Shown: positions 21,001 to 30,431 of the stretch, one piece after another
Position numbering within the stretch: the first letter of the stretch is position 1
Layout: each line of letters starts with the position of its first letter
Assembly: GCA_016715625.1 (NCBI GenBank)
Contig: JADJZU010000001.1
Span: 211,084 to 275,083 of the forward strand
DNA from: Bacteroidota bacterium
GTDB lineage: Bacteria; Bacteroidota; Bacteroidia; Chitinophagales; LD1
DNA length: 64,000 bases
Reading direction: 5' to 3'
Program-made: the position numbers and the translations under genes
Notes under the pieces: model-generated
What the model saw: only the letters and a program-made list of their open reading frames with translations
Databases searched by the model: none
What the model was told of the DNA's origin: nothing

Positions 21001-24000
21001 TGCACCAGCGAAACAACTTACATCAGTAACTGCAATAGTGGCTGAAATAGGTAGTGAGGGTTGAGCTATGGAAGCAGCACCGGTGGCAGAACATCCGTTA
21101 TTGTCCAATACGGTAACGCCATAGTTGCCGGCTGCAAGATTTGTTCTATTCTGAGAGGTAATACCTCCGCCCCAGTTGTAATTGTAGGGAGCCGTTCCTC
21201 CGCTCACGTTCACATTTATGGAGCCGGTAGAGGCATTATAACAAAGTACATCGGACACTATTAAGGTGTCGATATTGATTAAGGTTGAGGGTTGATTTAC
21301 AGTAGCAGAAACGGTAGCAAAACACCCATTCTGGTCCGTAACTGTTACAAAATATGTTCCTCCTAAAATATTACTTCTATCCTCAGTGGTCACACCATCG
21401 CTCCAGTTAAAAGCATAAACCGGATTGCCCCCGTTTGCTGTGATATTGATAATGCCATTGGCATCGCCATAGCAACTCAGGGTATTGGTATTATTCACCA
21501 CTACACTTACAGCGGTAGCAGGTTGAGCTACAGTTGTAGAGGCAGTAACTGAACATCCATTGTCATCGATGACGGAAACGGCATAATTTCCTGCTAACAG
21601 TGTAGACCGGTTAGCGTTAGTATTTCCATCATTCCAGGTAAAAGCAAATGGCGCGGTGCCACCTGTTATAGAGGATATAATACTGCCATTTGCAGCACCA
21701 AAGCAGAGTGCGGCAGTTGGAGTTAGCGAAACTGCCAACGAAGCAGGGTCCAACAAAGTATATGTAGCGGACGCAGTGCAGAGATTAGCATCCGTCACCG
21801 TTACAGCATATGCGCCAGCCGGAATTGAATTTCTATTTTGAGTAAGTACACCACCGCCCCAGTTGTAACCATACGCTCCAGTGCCTCCGGTTACGTTCAA
21901 CTGAATGGAACCATTGCTAACACTGTTACAAGAAGGAGCACTTACGGCAGCTGATATATTGATTGCGTTTGGCTGCGCCACTGATACTGTGGTTGTAGCA
22001 GTACAGCCATTGGCGTCTGTCACCGTCACAGTGTAGGAACCGGAGGCAAGTGTATTTCTGTCCTCTGTAGTTACGCCTCCACCCCAGTTGTAAACATACC
22101 CTGTGGTTCCTCCGGTTGCCGTAATATTAATGGCTCCGTTAGTGCCTCCATTGCAAGTTACATTCGTAACAGAATTAGACACGGCTAAAACGGCCGGTTG
22201 TGTGATTGATGCCGACAACGTGGCTGTGCATGCATTAGCATCGGTAACAGTCACCGTGAAGCTCCCCGGTGCCAATCCAGTTCTGTCTTGTGTGGAAATT
22301 CCTCCTCCCCAATTGTATGTAAACGGAGATGAACCTGCAGGGGTCAAATCAATTGCTCCGGTGCTTGAGCCAAAGCAGCTCACATTTGAATTTACAGCGG
22401 TCAATTGTGGGCGAGCATTTACCACTATTGTCCGCACAACACTATCCTCACAGAAACCGCGTACTACAATGTGTGTAACAGCATACGTACCGGCACTCGC
22501 ATAAGTATTAAGCGGATTATTTAACGATGAGGTAGCACCGTTTCCAAAATCCCAGAAATGGGAAATGATATTAGAAGAACCCGTATGTGTGAATGTGACA
22601 GCCGCATTCGGACCACATAAAGGAGAGGTATTCGTAAAGTTTGCATTGGTATTATTTCCCGAAAGCCCTACCGCCACAGCAGCAGATGCGCTGCACGAAT
22701 TGGCATCGGTTACGGTAACTGAAATATTGCCTGGTGCCAAGCCATTCTGTGTTTGACTATTCGCCCCCCCATTACTCCATACAAAATTATAGGGTGCTGT
22801 GCCTGAGTTATTAGTTACAGCAGTGGCTGTTCCGGTTGGATTTAAACATACGCTGGTGCCACTGTTCATCGTAAGCGTTAAGGCAGACGGCTGAATAATG
22901 GTAGCGGAGTGAACAGCATTACAACCATTACCATCCGTTACAGTCAAACTGTAAGTACCAGCCGACAAACCATTTCTATCTTCAGTGGTAACTCCTCCAC
23001 CCCAGTTATAAATATAGGCTCCTGTCCCACCAATCGCTGTAACGTTTATAGCGCCATTGTTTCCACCATTACATAGCACATCCGTTTTAGTTGAATTAAT
23101 AGTAATGGCACCAGGCTGTGTGATAGTGATAGCAGCAGATGCGCTACAAGAAGCAGCATCATTTACGGTAACAGCATAATTACCGGCTGCCAACGAAGTT
23201 CTGTTAGCTGTGCTAATGCCTCCGCCCCAGTTGTAGGTGTATGCTCCGGTTCCTCCGGAAACAGTCGTATTTATTGCTCCTGAACTTATACCATTGCAGT
23301 TTAAGTTAGTAGGGGTCAATGTCACATTCAAAGCCGCCAACGGTTGGCTTACATTACCCGAGGTAGTAGCGGAACAACCATTGCCATCCAACACGGTTAC
23401 CGTGTATGTGTTGGACACAACATTGCTCAAATCCTGACTGATGCTACCGTTGCTCCAAGAGTAGAGATAACCCGGAGTGCCACCAGTAACCGTTAAATCA
23501 ACTCCACCGCTGGCAGCACCAAAGCAAGATACATTGGATACCAGCGTAGAAAGATTTAATGCAGATGCCGGTTGCGAAACAACGGCAGAAGCAGAAGCCG
23601 TGCAAGAATTTGCATCGGTCACCGTAACATTATATGTCCCCGCTACAACGGCCACTCTGTCCTCGGTAGTAATTCCTCCACCCCAGTTATAGCTCATTAC
23701 TCCTGTTCCACCACTTACGGTTACATCAATATTGCCGGTTCCGGCACCAAAACACAATACATTAGTTATCGTTCTTGTTATCTGGATAGAAGTAGGCTGC
23801 ACAATATTATTGGTAGAAATAGCTGAACAACCTAAACCATCAGTCACAGTTACACTGTATGTAGATGCCGATAAGGAAGCTCTGTCTTCAGTAGTAACTC
23901 CACCGCCCCAGTTGTATGTAATAGGAGCAGTGCCACCGATTACTGTAATATCAATAGCTCCATTATTACCTCCAAAACAAGACACATTCGTAACGCCCGA

Positions 24001-27000
24001 TGAGAGTGAAATACCAGAGCCTATTTGCGTTACAGCTATTGGTTTTGAAACAGTGCAGCCTGCATTGTCAGTTACGGTCACCGTATAGGTGCCGGCAATT
24101 AACCCCGTTCTGTTTTGCGTTAAAATGCCACCACCCCAATTGTAGGAATAAGGAGCACTACCCCCTGAAACGGAAAGCGTGATACTACCATCGTTGCCTA
24201 CGGCACAACTAGCATTTGAAACCAATTCTGTGATAGCAATAATTGCCGGTTCAGTGATGGAAGCGGAACCCGAAACAGTACAACCTTTGCTATCGGTTGC
24301 AGTAACGGTATAAACCCCGGCTGTTAATGCGGCTCTGTCTTCTGTGGTAATTCCACCTCCCCAATTGTAAGTATAAGCCGGGCTGCCACCGGATACGGTG
24401 ATATTGATACTTCCATTACTTCCTCCATTACAAATAACGTTCACTTGTGTTTGCGACAAAACGAGAGCCGCTGGTTGAGCCACTATTGCGGAAGACGTTA
24501 CCGAACATCCGGATGCATCGGTTGCCGTCACCGAATAGGTGCCGGCTGATAAATTAATTCTATCCTCCGTGATAACACCCCCCCCCCAGTTATAGGAGTA
24601 AGGAGTATTTCCCCCGGATACGGTTAGATTTATGCTGCCGTTGTTGCCACCATTACAACTTACATCTGTTTTAACATTCGATGCAGACAAGGCAACGGGT
24701 TGATTGATGGCTGCAGATGCAGTGGCAGTACAAGCCTGAGAATCTGTAACAGTCACCGTATAAATACCAGCCACCAAAGATGTTCTGTTTTGTGTGGTAA
24801 CTCCACCGCCCCAATTGTATGAATAAGCAGATGTTCCTCCGGAAACAGAAAGATTTATGCTTCCATTGTTACCCCCATTGCAGCTTACATTTGAAGGTAC
24901 TGCAGTAGCAGACAATGCAGCAGATGGTTGAGTAAGTATACTGCTTGCGGATGCAGTGCATCCACTGGCATCAGTTACTGTTACGGAATAGGACCCCGCA
25001 GCTAAGCCCGTTCTGTTTTGAGAGGTTATTCCGCCTCCCCAATTATAGACGTATGCACCGGTCCCTCCGGTTACAGTAAGAGTTAAGGAACCATTTGCGC
25101 TACCAAAGCAAGAAGGATTTACGGAAGAAATAGCAATACTTAACGCTGTAGGTTGTGTAACGTTTACAGAACGGTTAGCGGTGCAGCCGTTACCATCTGC
25201 TACAGTTACCTGATAAGTACCTGCGGGTAGATTTGTAATGTCCTGTGTGGATGCACCATTGCTCCATGCATAGGTGAACGCCCCTACACCACCACCCACA
25301 GTTAAGTCAATGCTGCCGGTGGAGGCTGCGTTGCAAAGTAAGTTCACTTGCGTAGAGGATGTGGTGATAACTGCCGGTTGAGAGACAGTAACGCTACGCA
25401 GAGCCGTGCAACCGTTGAAGTCGGTTACTGTTACAGTGTAAGTGCCTGCAGTAATATTGTTTAAATCTTCTGTAGTGGCGCTATTATTCCACAAATAGGA
25501 ATAAGGAGAGACCCCGCCATTGACGGTTAGGTTGATGCTACCATTATTGCCTCCAAAACAATTGACGGTAGTATTGGTAGCAGATGTTGTAAGGTTGGTA
25601 GCGGGCTGTGTAATAATATATGTAGCGGTAACAGAACAACCAACCGTATTGCTGGCAGTAACCGTATAGGTTCCGGCAGCCAGATTTGTTCGGTCCTGTG
25701 AACTTACACCACCACCCCAGTTGTAGGTGAATGGCGCATTGGCACCTGTAACAGTAATGTCTACTGCTCCATTGTTGCCCCCTACACAACTTACATTGGT
25801 AGATATGCCGGATATACTCAGATTAGAAATAGTTACGCTGCGGGATGCAGAAGCTGAACATCCATAGCTATCGGTAGCTGTAACGGTATAAGTCCCCCCC
25901 GCCCCTATAGAAACACTGGAGGAGGTGGATGCGTTGTTCCATAAATAACTATAGGGCGAAACGCCACTGGAGGGAGCTGCCGAAAGCACCACATTTCCAC
26001 CATTACAAACAACACCGGCAGGTGCAGCATTTATAGTCATGGATGGATTGCTAACATAAACAGTAGCGGAGGCTGTTTTTACACAAGCTCCCCACTGCAT
26101 GCTCACTGTATAGGTAGTAGTAACCAAAGGTGTCGCAATCGGATTTTTTGCAGTAGTACTGCTAAGGCCGGTCGGAGGTGACCAAGAATAACTTACTCCC
26201 CCATTCGCAATCAATTGTGTAGACTGCCCCAAACACAAAGTACTGTCTGATACGGAGATGGTAGGAGGTATATCATCGCGAATAGAAATGGATGCGCTGG
26301 ATGAAACATTACCCGTGCAAGGGTCTAATACGGCTACGGTTACGTTCTCTGCCGGCTCTGTAATTCCATCAGCCAGAGGATTCAAATCTATATTAACAAC
26401 AGTAGTTCCGGCTGGAAAAAATACAGTAGCAGGTATAGAGGTATAATCTGTACCATTAGTGGCTGTTCCTGATACCACAATGTTAGCATAAACATCTGTC
26501 AACTGTGGCTGGTTAAGCGTAAGGGTAAATGTGCCTCCAACGCAACCTTCATAAGCAGATGAAAAACCGGCATAGTCCAGAGCCGATGTGGCCGATACGG
26601 ATATAGGATTAGAAGTAAACGAATAAGCTTGCAAAAACACTCCGGAATCGTAAATCCTATCGGCTACGTCTGCTATGGCAATTTTGAGATGGTATGTTTG
26701 GCAGGGAGTCACGGCCGTAATTGCCGAGAGCACAGTTGTCATTCCATCGTATACAATGTTAGGATTCAGCGGAGTCTGATTATTGACGTAATAGGAACTA
26801 TAGGCAAGCGATTGATTAGCTCCGTTACAAGTGCCCCCACCGGCATTGGCTCCCAGGCTTCCCCCATTCACCGAGTTAATGGTAACGGGCAAAGTAGTAT
26901 TCGGAATTATAGCTAGATTTTTGTTGGTGAAGTTGCCTCCTCCTGGATTGGGGCCGGAGATAAAAAAACCAAACACATCATTGAACTGAGAACAAACCCA

Positions 27001-27432
27001 TTCCGGATATTCCTCCGAAGCAAAAACATAATCGAATTTCAAAATGGGTCCCTGAGGAACAATATCAAATTCCAAAATGCATTTATCGTAAATAGTGCCG
27101 GTGGTAAGGGTCGAAAGCTGAGCATCGCCATTATTGGTAAACTGGGTAGAAGCAAAAGCGTTGGCACTATTGGGAATACTGCTCACGTTACCGGAAGCCA
27201 ACACAATACCCCCTGGAACGCCCAGATTAGTGCCGGAGTTGGTAAACGTACCGGTTCCATTGTTGGCGCAGGTTTTGGTCCAGTTGCTTATCGTTACACC
27301 ATTTCCCGCCAGCAATTGTGCAAGCGCTTGAGTGTTGGAATTTGTAGTTACTGCAATCTGAGCAAAAGCAGCTTGGCTAAGCAAAAGCAAAAGCAGTAGG
27401 GCCGATATACTTCTTCGGGTCGCACGTTCCAT
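15077..27432 (-). CDS. Giant SprB-repeat adhesin with type B T9SS sorting domain (one frameshift)
   Basis: Reconstructed length is about 4,117 residues. The start chosen is ATG 27432 (an in-frame ATG at 27492 exists), because it gives a clean signal peptide, RRSISALLLLLLLSQAAFAQ. Next come a choice-of-anchor-L-type domain (~25-270; FDYVFASEEYPEW, CQTYHLKIAIAD), a Calx-beta-like segment (GTDYTSIPATVFFPAG), an Ig-like stretch, then about 44 SprB repeats (~535-3940) interrupted by one PKD-like domain (~1594-1667, HFWDFGNGA). The C-terminus (FTPNAFTPNGDGNNDVF, IFNRWGEKIFEG) is a gliding-motility type B T9SS sorting domain. Such proteins are exported by T9SS and act as surface adhesins, as SprB does in gliding. 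The frame breaks at 18838-18845 in a TG repeat, separating ~2,860 N-terminal residues from the sorting domain. No PorP gene is adjacent. Confidence 0.88.
15610..25830 (-). repeat. Array of about 44 SprB repeats
   Basis: Coding repeats of roughly 70-80 residues, each with the pattern VSCFGGNNGSI, YSYNWGGGVTTQNRTGL, AAGTYTVTVTDANGC, then a TQPAAL-type linker. I counted about 44 units by their linker motifs; the count is manual. The units are diverged at DNA level rather than identical, but the array is a plausible site for recombination, copy-number change and assembly collapse. Most units keep two Cys residues. Confidence 0.85.
18838..18845. repeat. (TG)4 dinucleotide tract at the adhesin frameshift
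   Basis: Forward-strand GTGTGTGT at the exact point where the adhesin frame breaks. Removing one TG unit joins SVAAGTYT to LTVTDAVNC, the normal repeat pattern. The extra unit produces GTYTHSQ and a stop, leaving a product without a sorting domain. Confidence 0.75.
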
Positions 27433-27691
27433 AATGGCCCCAATACTCTGGCGGTATCTGGAAACGTATTTTTCATTGTAGCAGTGTTTCATAATCGGGA
27501 GGTATTTCTATTGTATCCCATACGTAAGTCAGATAAAAAAGTTCCAATCCAAAATTTTCAAGGAAAAAACAGGGTGGAAAACTAAGTGCACAAACCTGAA
27601 TTTAGCAGGGAAAGTGCAATTTATTCAAACTGGGGAGTGTTGGTAGTTTTTCAAGGCCATTTTTAGACAGAAAAGGCAAAAAGTAGCCTAC

Positions 27692-28747
27692 CTAGTATAA
27701 AACTACTTTTTTATAAGCGAGGTAGTTGTCAAACTGAGCAGCCAACAAATAGGTGGCAGGAGGAAAATCAGCAGTAAAAATCCTGTTCAGCTTCTCGGGT
27801 TTACGGCTTGTGAAAACCACCCTACCTAAAGGATCCATGATTCTTACAAATCGAGGTAGTTCGCCCTTAAAATCAACCCATATGCTACCGGAACCAGGGT
27901 TAGGGTATACCTGCCAAAAATCGTTCAATTCTAATCCCGATAAAGAAGATGGCAATATACAGCTTGAAGTATAATTACAATCAACGTTGCCGTATGTTAC
28001 ATAGCAGCCTGCAACTTGCCATAAGTTACTAAACACAGAATCACCGCCTGCCAGTAGATTCCCGGTTCCGCATTCATACCATTGGTAATTAGAATACCCG
28101 GCAGGGGCATGAACGGTGCCATTCTCTGTGTAAACCAATGTATCAAATGGTTTCACCAGCAAATGAAGCGTTATTAGTGAATCACAACCAGTCTGGTTTG
28201 TCAATGTATCTAGGTAAATACCACTGCTTGAAAGCTGAGAACCATGGAAGGCATAATTTTCAAAGGCACAAATGGTATCATTAAAACTGAAAGAAGTGGA
28301 AGCACCACTAATCACCTGAATTTTGTAAGGCGCTGTAAAATAGAGAGAAGTGCCTCCGAAAAGCTCAAAATTGGCGGTGTAAAAAATGGTAATCGAATAG
28401 ATGCCCGGAGCTGCGTTTACCGAGCCAAAAATGGATACACAGCCTCTTTCGCCACCGGCCATACTGCCGTTGCTCGGGTTGGTAGAGTAAGTGAGTCCGG
28501 CAGGCAAATCAGGGATGGAATCAAGTTTTACATAATTGACGGCATACAATCCGCCACCAACGGATACTGTATCGGGAGCATAAATCTGAATAAAATCTTC
28601 GTATTGCGAGCCGGCACATGCCACCCCTAATATACTGCCTGTGTCGGGATGGAAACCGGAAGACTGAATAGAATAATCAATCATGCATTGTGCACATGAT
28701 AACTTGGTTACAACTATAAGCAGAACGAGAAGAGGAAATCTGTGCAT
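27692..28747 (-). CDS. Secreted protein with type A T9SS sorting domain
   Basis: About 351 residues from ATG 28747, chosen over an in-frame ATG at 28792 because it gives the signal peptide MHRFPLLVLLIVVTKLSCAQ. The body contains a PAGLTYSTNPSNG segment and a FNDTICAFENYAF stretch, but I recognise no enzymatic domain. The C-terminus (FWQVYPNPGSGSIWVDF, RIMDPLGRVVF, ATYLLAAQ) is a type A T9SS sorting domain of the YPNP kind, which directs export through the outer membrane and removal on the surface. It lies upstream of the giant adhesin on the same strand, with about 260 bp and no recognised promoter between them. Confidence 0.85.
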   Translation of the reverse strand: MHRFPLLVLLIVVTKLSCAQCMIDYSIQSSGFHPDTGSILGVACAGSQYEDFIQIYAPDTVSVGGGLYAVNYVKLDSIPDLPAGLTYSTNPSNGSMAGGERGCVSIFGSVNAAPGIYSITIFYTANFELFGGTSLYFTAPYKIQVISGASTSFSFNDTICAFENYAFHGSQLSSSGIYLDTLTNQTGCDSLITLHLLVKPFDTLVYTENGTVHAPAGYSNYQWYECGTGNLLAGGDSVFSNLWQVAGCYVTYGNVDCNYTSSCILPSSLSGLELNDFWQVYPNPGSGSIWVDFKGELPRFVRIMDPLGRVVFTSRKPEKLNRIFTADFPPATYLLAAQFDNYLAYKKVVLY

Positions 28748-28911
28748 GCTAAAAATGATTTTATGAGACTGCAAATCAAAGAAACCAGCCAAAGCAAAAA
28801 AAGGGCTTGCAGGTAAATTTATTTATACTTTCTTCGGTAAAGTGAGGGGTATGAGGTAACTTTTTTGGGTTTGAGTAGTAAACAACAAAGTGTAGTACAT
28901 ATTTTTAATCT

Positions 28912-30303
28912 ATGTCGGACAGTTTAAATGCGAATGAAATTAGTTTAGTGGAGGATTCCTCCGGTTTTGAGGAGCGTGTATTGGCCAACAATCAGAACCC
29001 CCTTACCTCTACATTCAATGCGCTCTTAAATATAGGTGCTAATGCGGTAGATCACCACAATCAACAGAAATACATTCGCATCACCAACTTCCTTGCACTC
29101 AACACCTTTGTAGGCACCTTCATTTACCTGAGTATTGCTTTGTTTTGGGAAAAATGGTATTGGTTTTCATCGCTGGCAGCTTTGTGTATCCTGAGTTTGG
29201 GCGTAATCGGGCTCAATGCCTTGGGTAAGGTCAACGTATCGCGAATCATCTTCATTCTCTCCATCAACTCATTCGTATTTTTAAATGCACTACTCGTAGG
29301 CCCGGCTGGCAGCGTTCAAAATTATTTCATGGTCTTTGTCATTGTGCCGCTCCTGATTTATGACATTAGAGAAGTAGGCGTGGTTTTGTTCGGCATCTTG
29401 CTACCGGCATTGCTTATCTATTTTTACGACTTTGCTTCTCCTCTTTTCAAAGAACATAACTTTTTACCCGAGCAGCAGTTGCTGCTACACAAAATTGGAG
29501 TAGTGATTCAAATGCTTTTAACCCTATTGGGGGTGTATCAGCTGGCGAGATACAGTAAAATTACAGAAGCAGATTTAGAGGCTTCTAATGCGCAAATGAT
29601 GCTGCAAACAGCTGAACTCAAAAGGTCTAATAGTGATTTGGAACAATTTGCTTACATCATTTCGCATGATTTAAAAACACCGGTGCGCAACATCAGCAGC
29701 TTTATGAACTTACTGATGAATAAGCATAGTGCAGAGCTAAACGCAGAAGCAAGAGAATTTGTGGGCTACTCTCACCAGGGTGCAAAAAGACTGGAACGAT
29801 TGATAGACGATGTATTAGCTTACTGTAGAATAGGCACCAACCTACCCAGACCCATTCCGGTTAACCTGAACGATGTAGTGAACACCATACGGTTTGAAAT
29901 GCGTGAGCGATTAGCCGGAGTAAATGGAAAAATCAATATCAATAAAGAGCTGCCCCAAGTCAACAACGTTCATGCTTCGCTCATTTATCACATTTTTCAG
30001 AACCTGATTTCCAACGGTTTAAAATTCAACAAAAGTGATGCTCCCGAGATAAACATCAATTGGACCAACTCACTGAACTATTACACTTTCTCGATTCATG
30101 ATAACGGGATTGGCATCTCGCAAGAATACTCCACCACGATCTTCCAAATGTTTAAGCGACTGCACAATGAAACCGACTATGACGGAACAGGTATTGGGCT
30201 TGCCATCTGCAAAAAAATTGTAGAGTATTATCATGGCGAGATATGGTTTGACAGCAGCGAACAGAAAGGGACTACTTTTTATTTCACAATTCGAAAATTT
30301 TAG
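28912..30303 (+). CDS. Membrane sensor histidine kinase
   Basis: 463 residues: a cytoplasmic N-terminus of ~55 residues, six hydrophobic segments (~58-215), a short coiled coil, and HisKA with H-box IISHDLKTPVRNI (H252). The ATPase domain has IFQNLISNGLKFN, DNGIGIS and GTGIGLAICKKIVEYYHG. Unlike the kinase at 12476 it has no PAS or GAF domain, but the H-box context (EQFAYIxSHD) and the FQMFKRLHNE versus FKIFKRLHTD segments are closely alike, so the two kinases are related in their catalytic halves. No response regulator adjoins it. The upstream 120 bp hold no promoter I would call. Confidence 0.92.
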   Translation: MSDSLNANEISLVEDSSGFEERVLANNQNPLTSTFNALLNIGANAVDHHNQQKYIRITNFLALNTFVGTFIYLSIALFWEKWYWFSSLAALCILSLGVIGLNALGKVNVSRIIFILSINSFVFLNALLVGPAGSVQNYFMVFVIVPLLIYDIREVGVVLFGILLPALLIYFYDFASPLFKEHNFLPEQQLLLHKIGVVIQMLLTLLGVYQLARYSKITEADLEASNAQMMLQTAELKRSNSDLEQFAYIISHDLKTPVRNISSFMNLLMNKHSAELNAEAREFVGYSHQGAKRLERLIDDVLAYCRIGTNLPRPIPVNLNDVVNTIRFEMRERLAGVNGKININKELPQVNNVHASLIYHIFQNLISNGLKFNKSDAPEININWTNSLNYYTFSIHDNGIGISQEYSTTIFQMFKRLHNETDYDGTGIGLAICKKIVEYYHGEIWFDSSEQKGTTFYFTIRKF

Positions 30304-30431
30304 CCACTCCCCTATTTTTGGTACAACTAACATTGCAGTAAGAGAAAATCGCAGGCTCATAGCTGCCTTTATCAGAAACCTCTGACTACTTTTAGCCGTG
30401 ATTCTATAAACGTCCTCAAATAGTAGTAGTG

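Noticed and set aside
15500..26000. Many open frames on both strands across the SprB array
   Set aside because: They follow the repeat period and are shadows of one long adhesin frame; none has a start context or family motif of its own.
28860..28911. Promoter for the histidine kinase at 28912
   Set aside because: A TTTG is present, but the only TA-rich -7 candidate is 26 bases away and lacks the terminal G.
30313..30320. TATTTTTG as promoter -7 element of the collagen gene
   Set aside because: The -7 box fits TAnnTTTG, but no TTTG lies 17-23 bases upstream and the leader would be ~105 nt.
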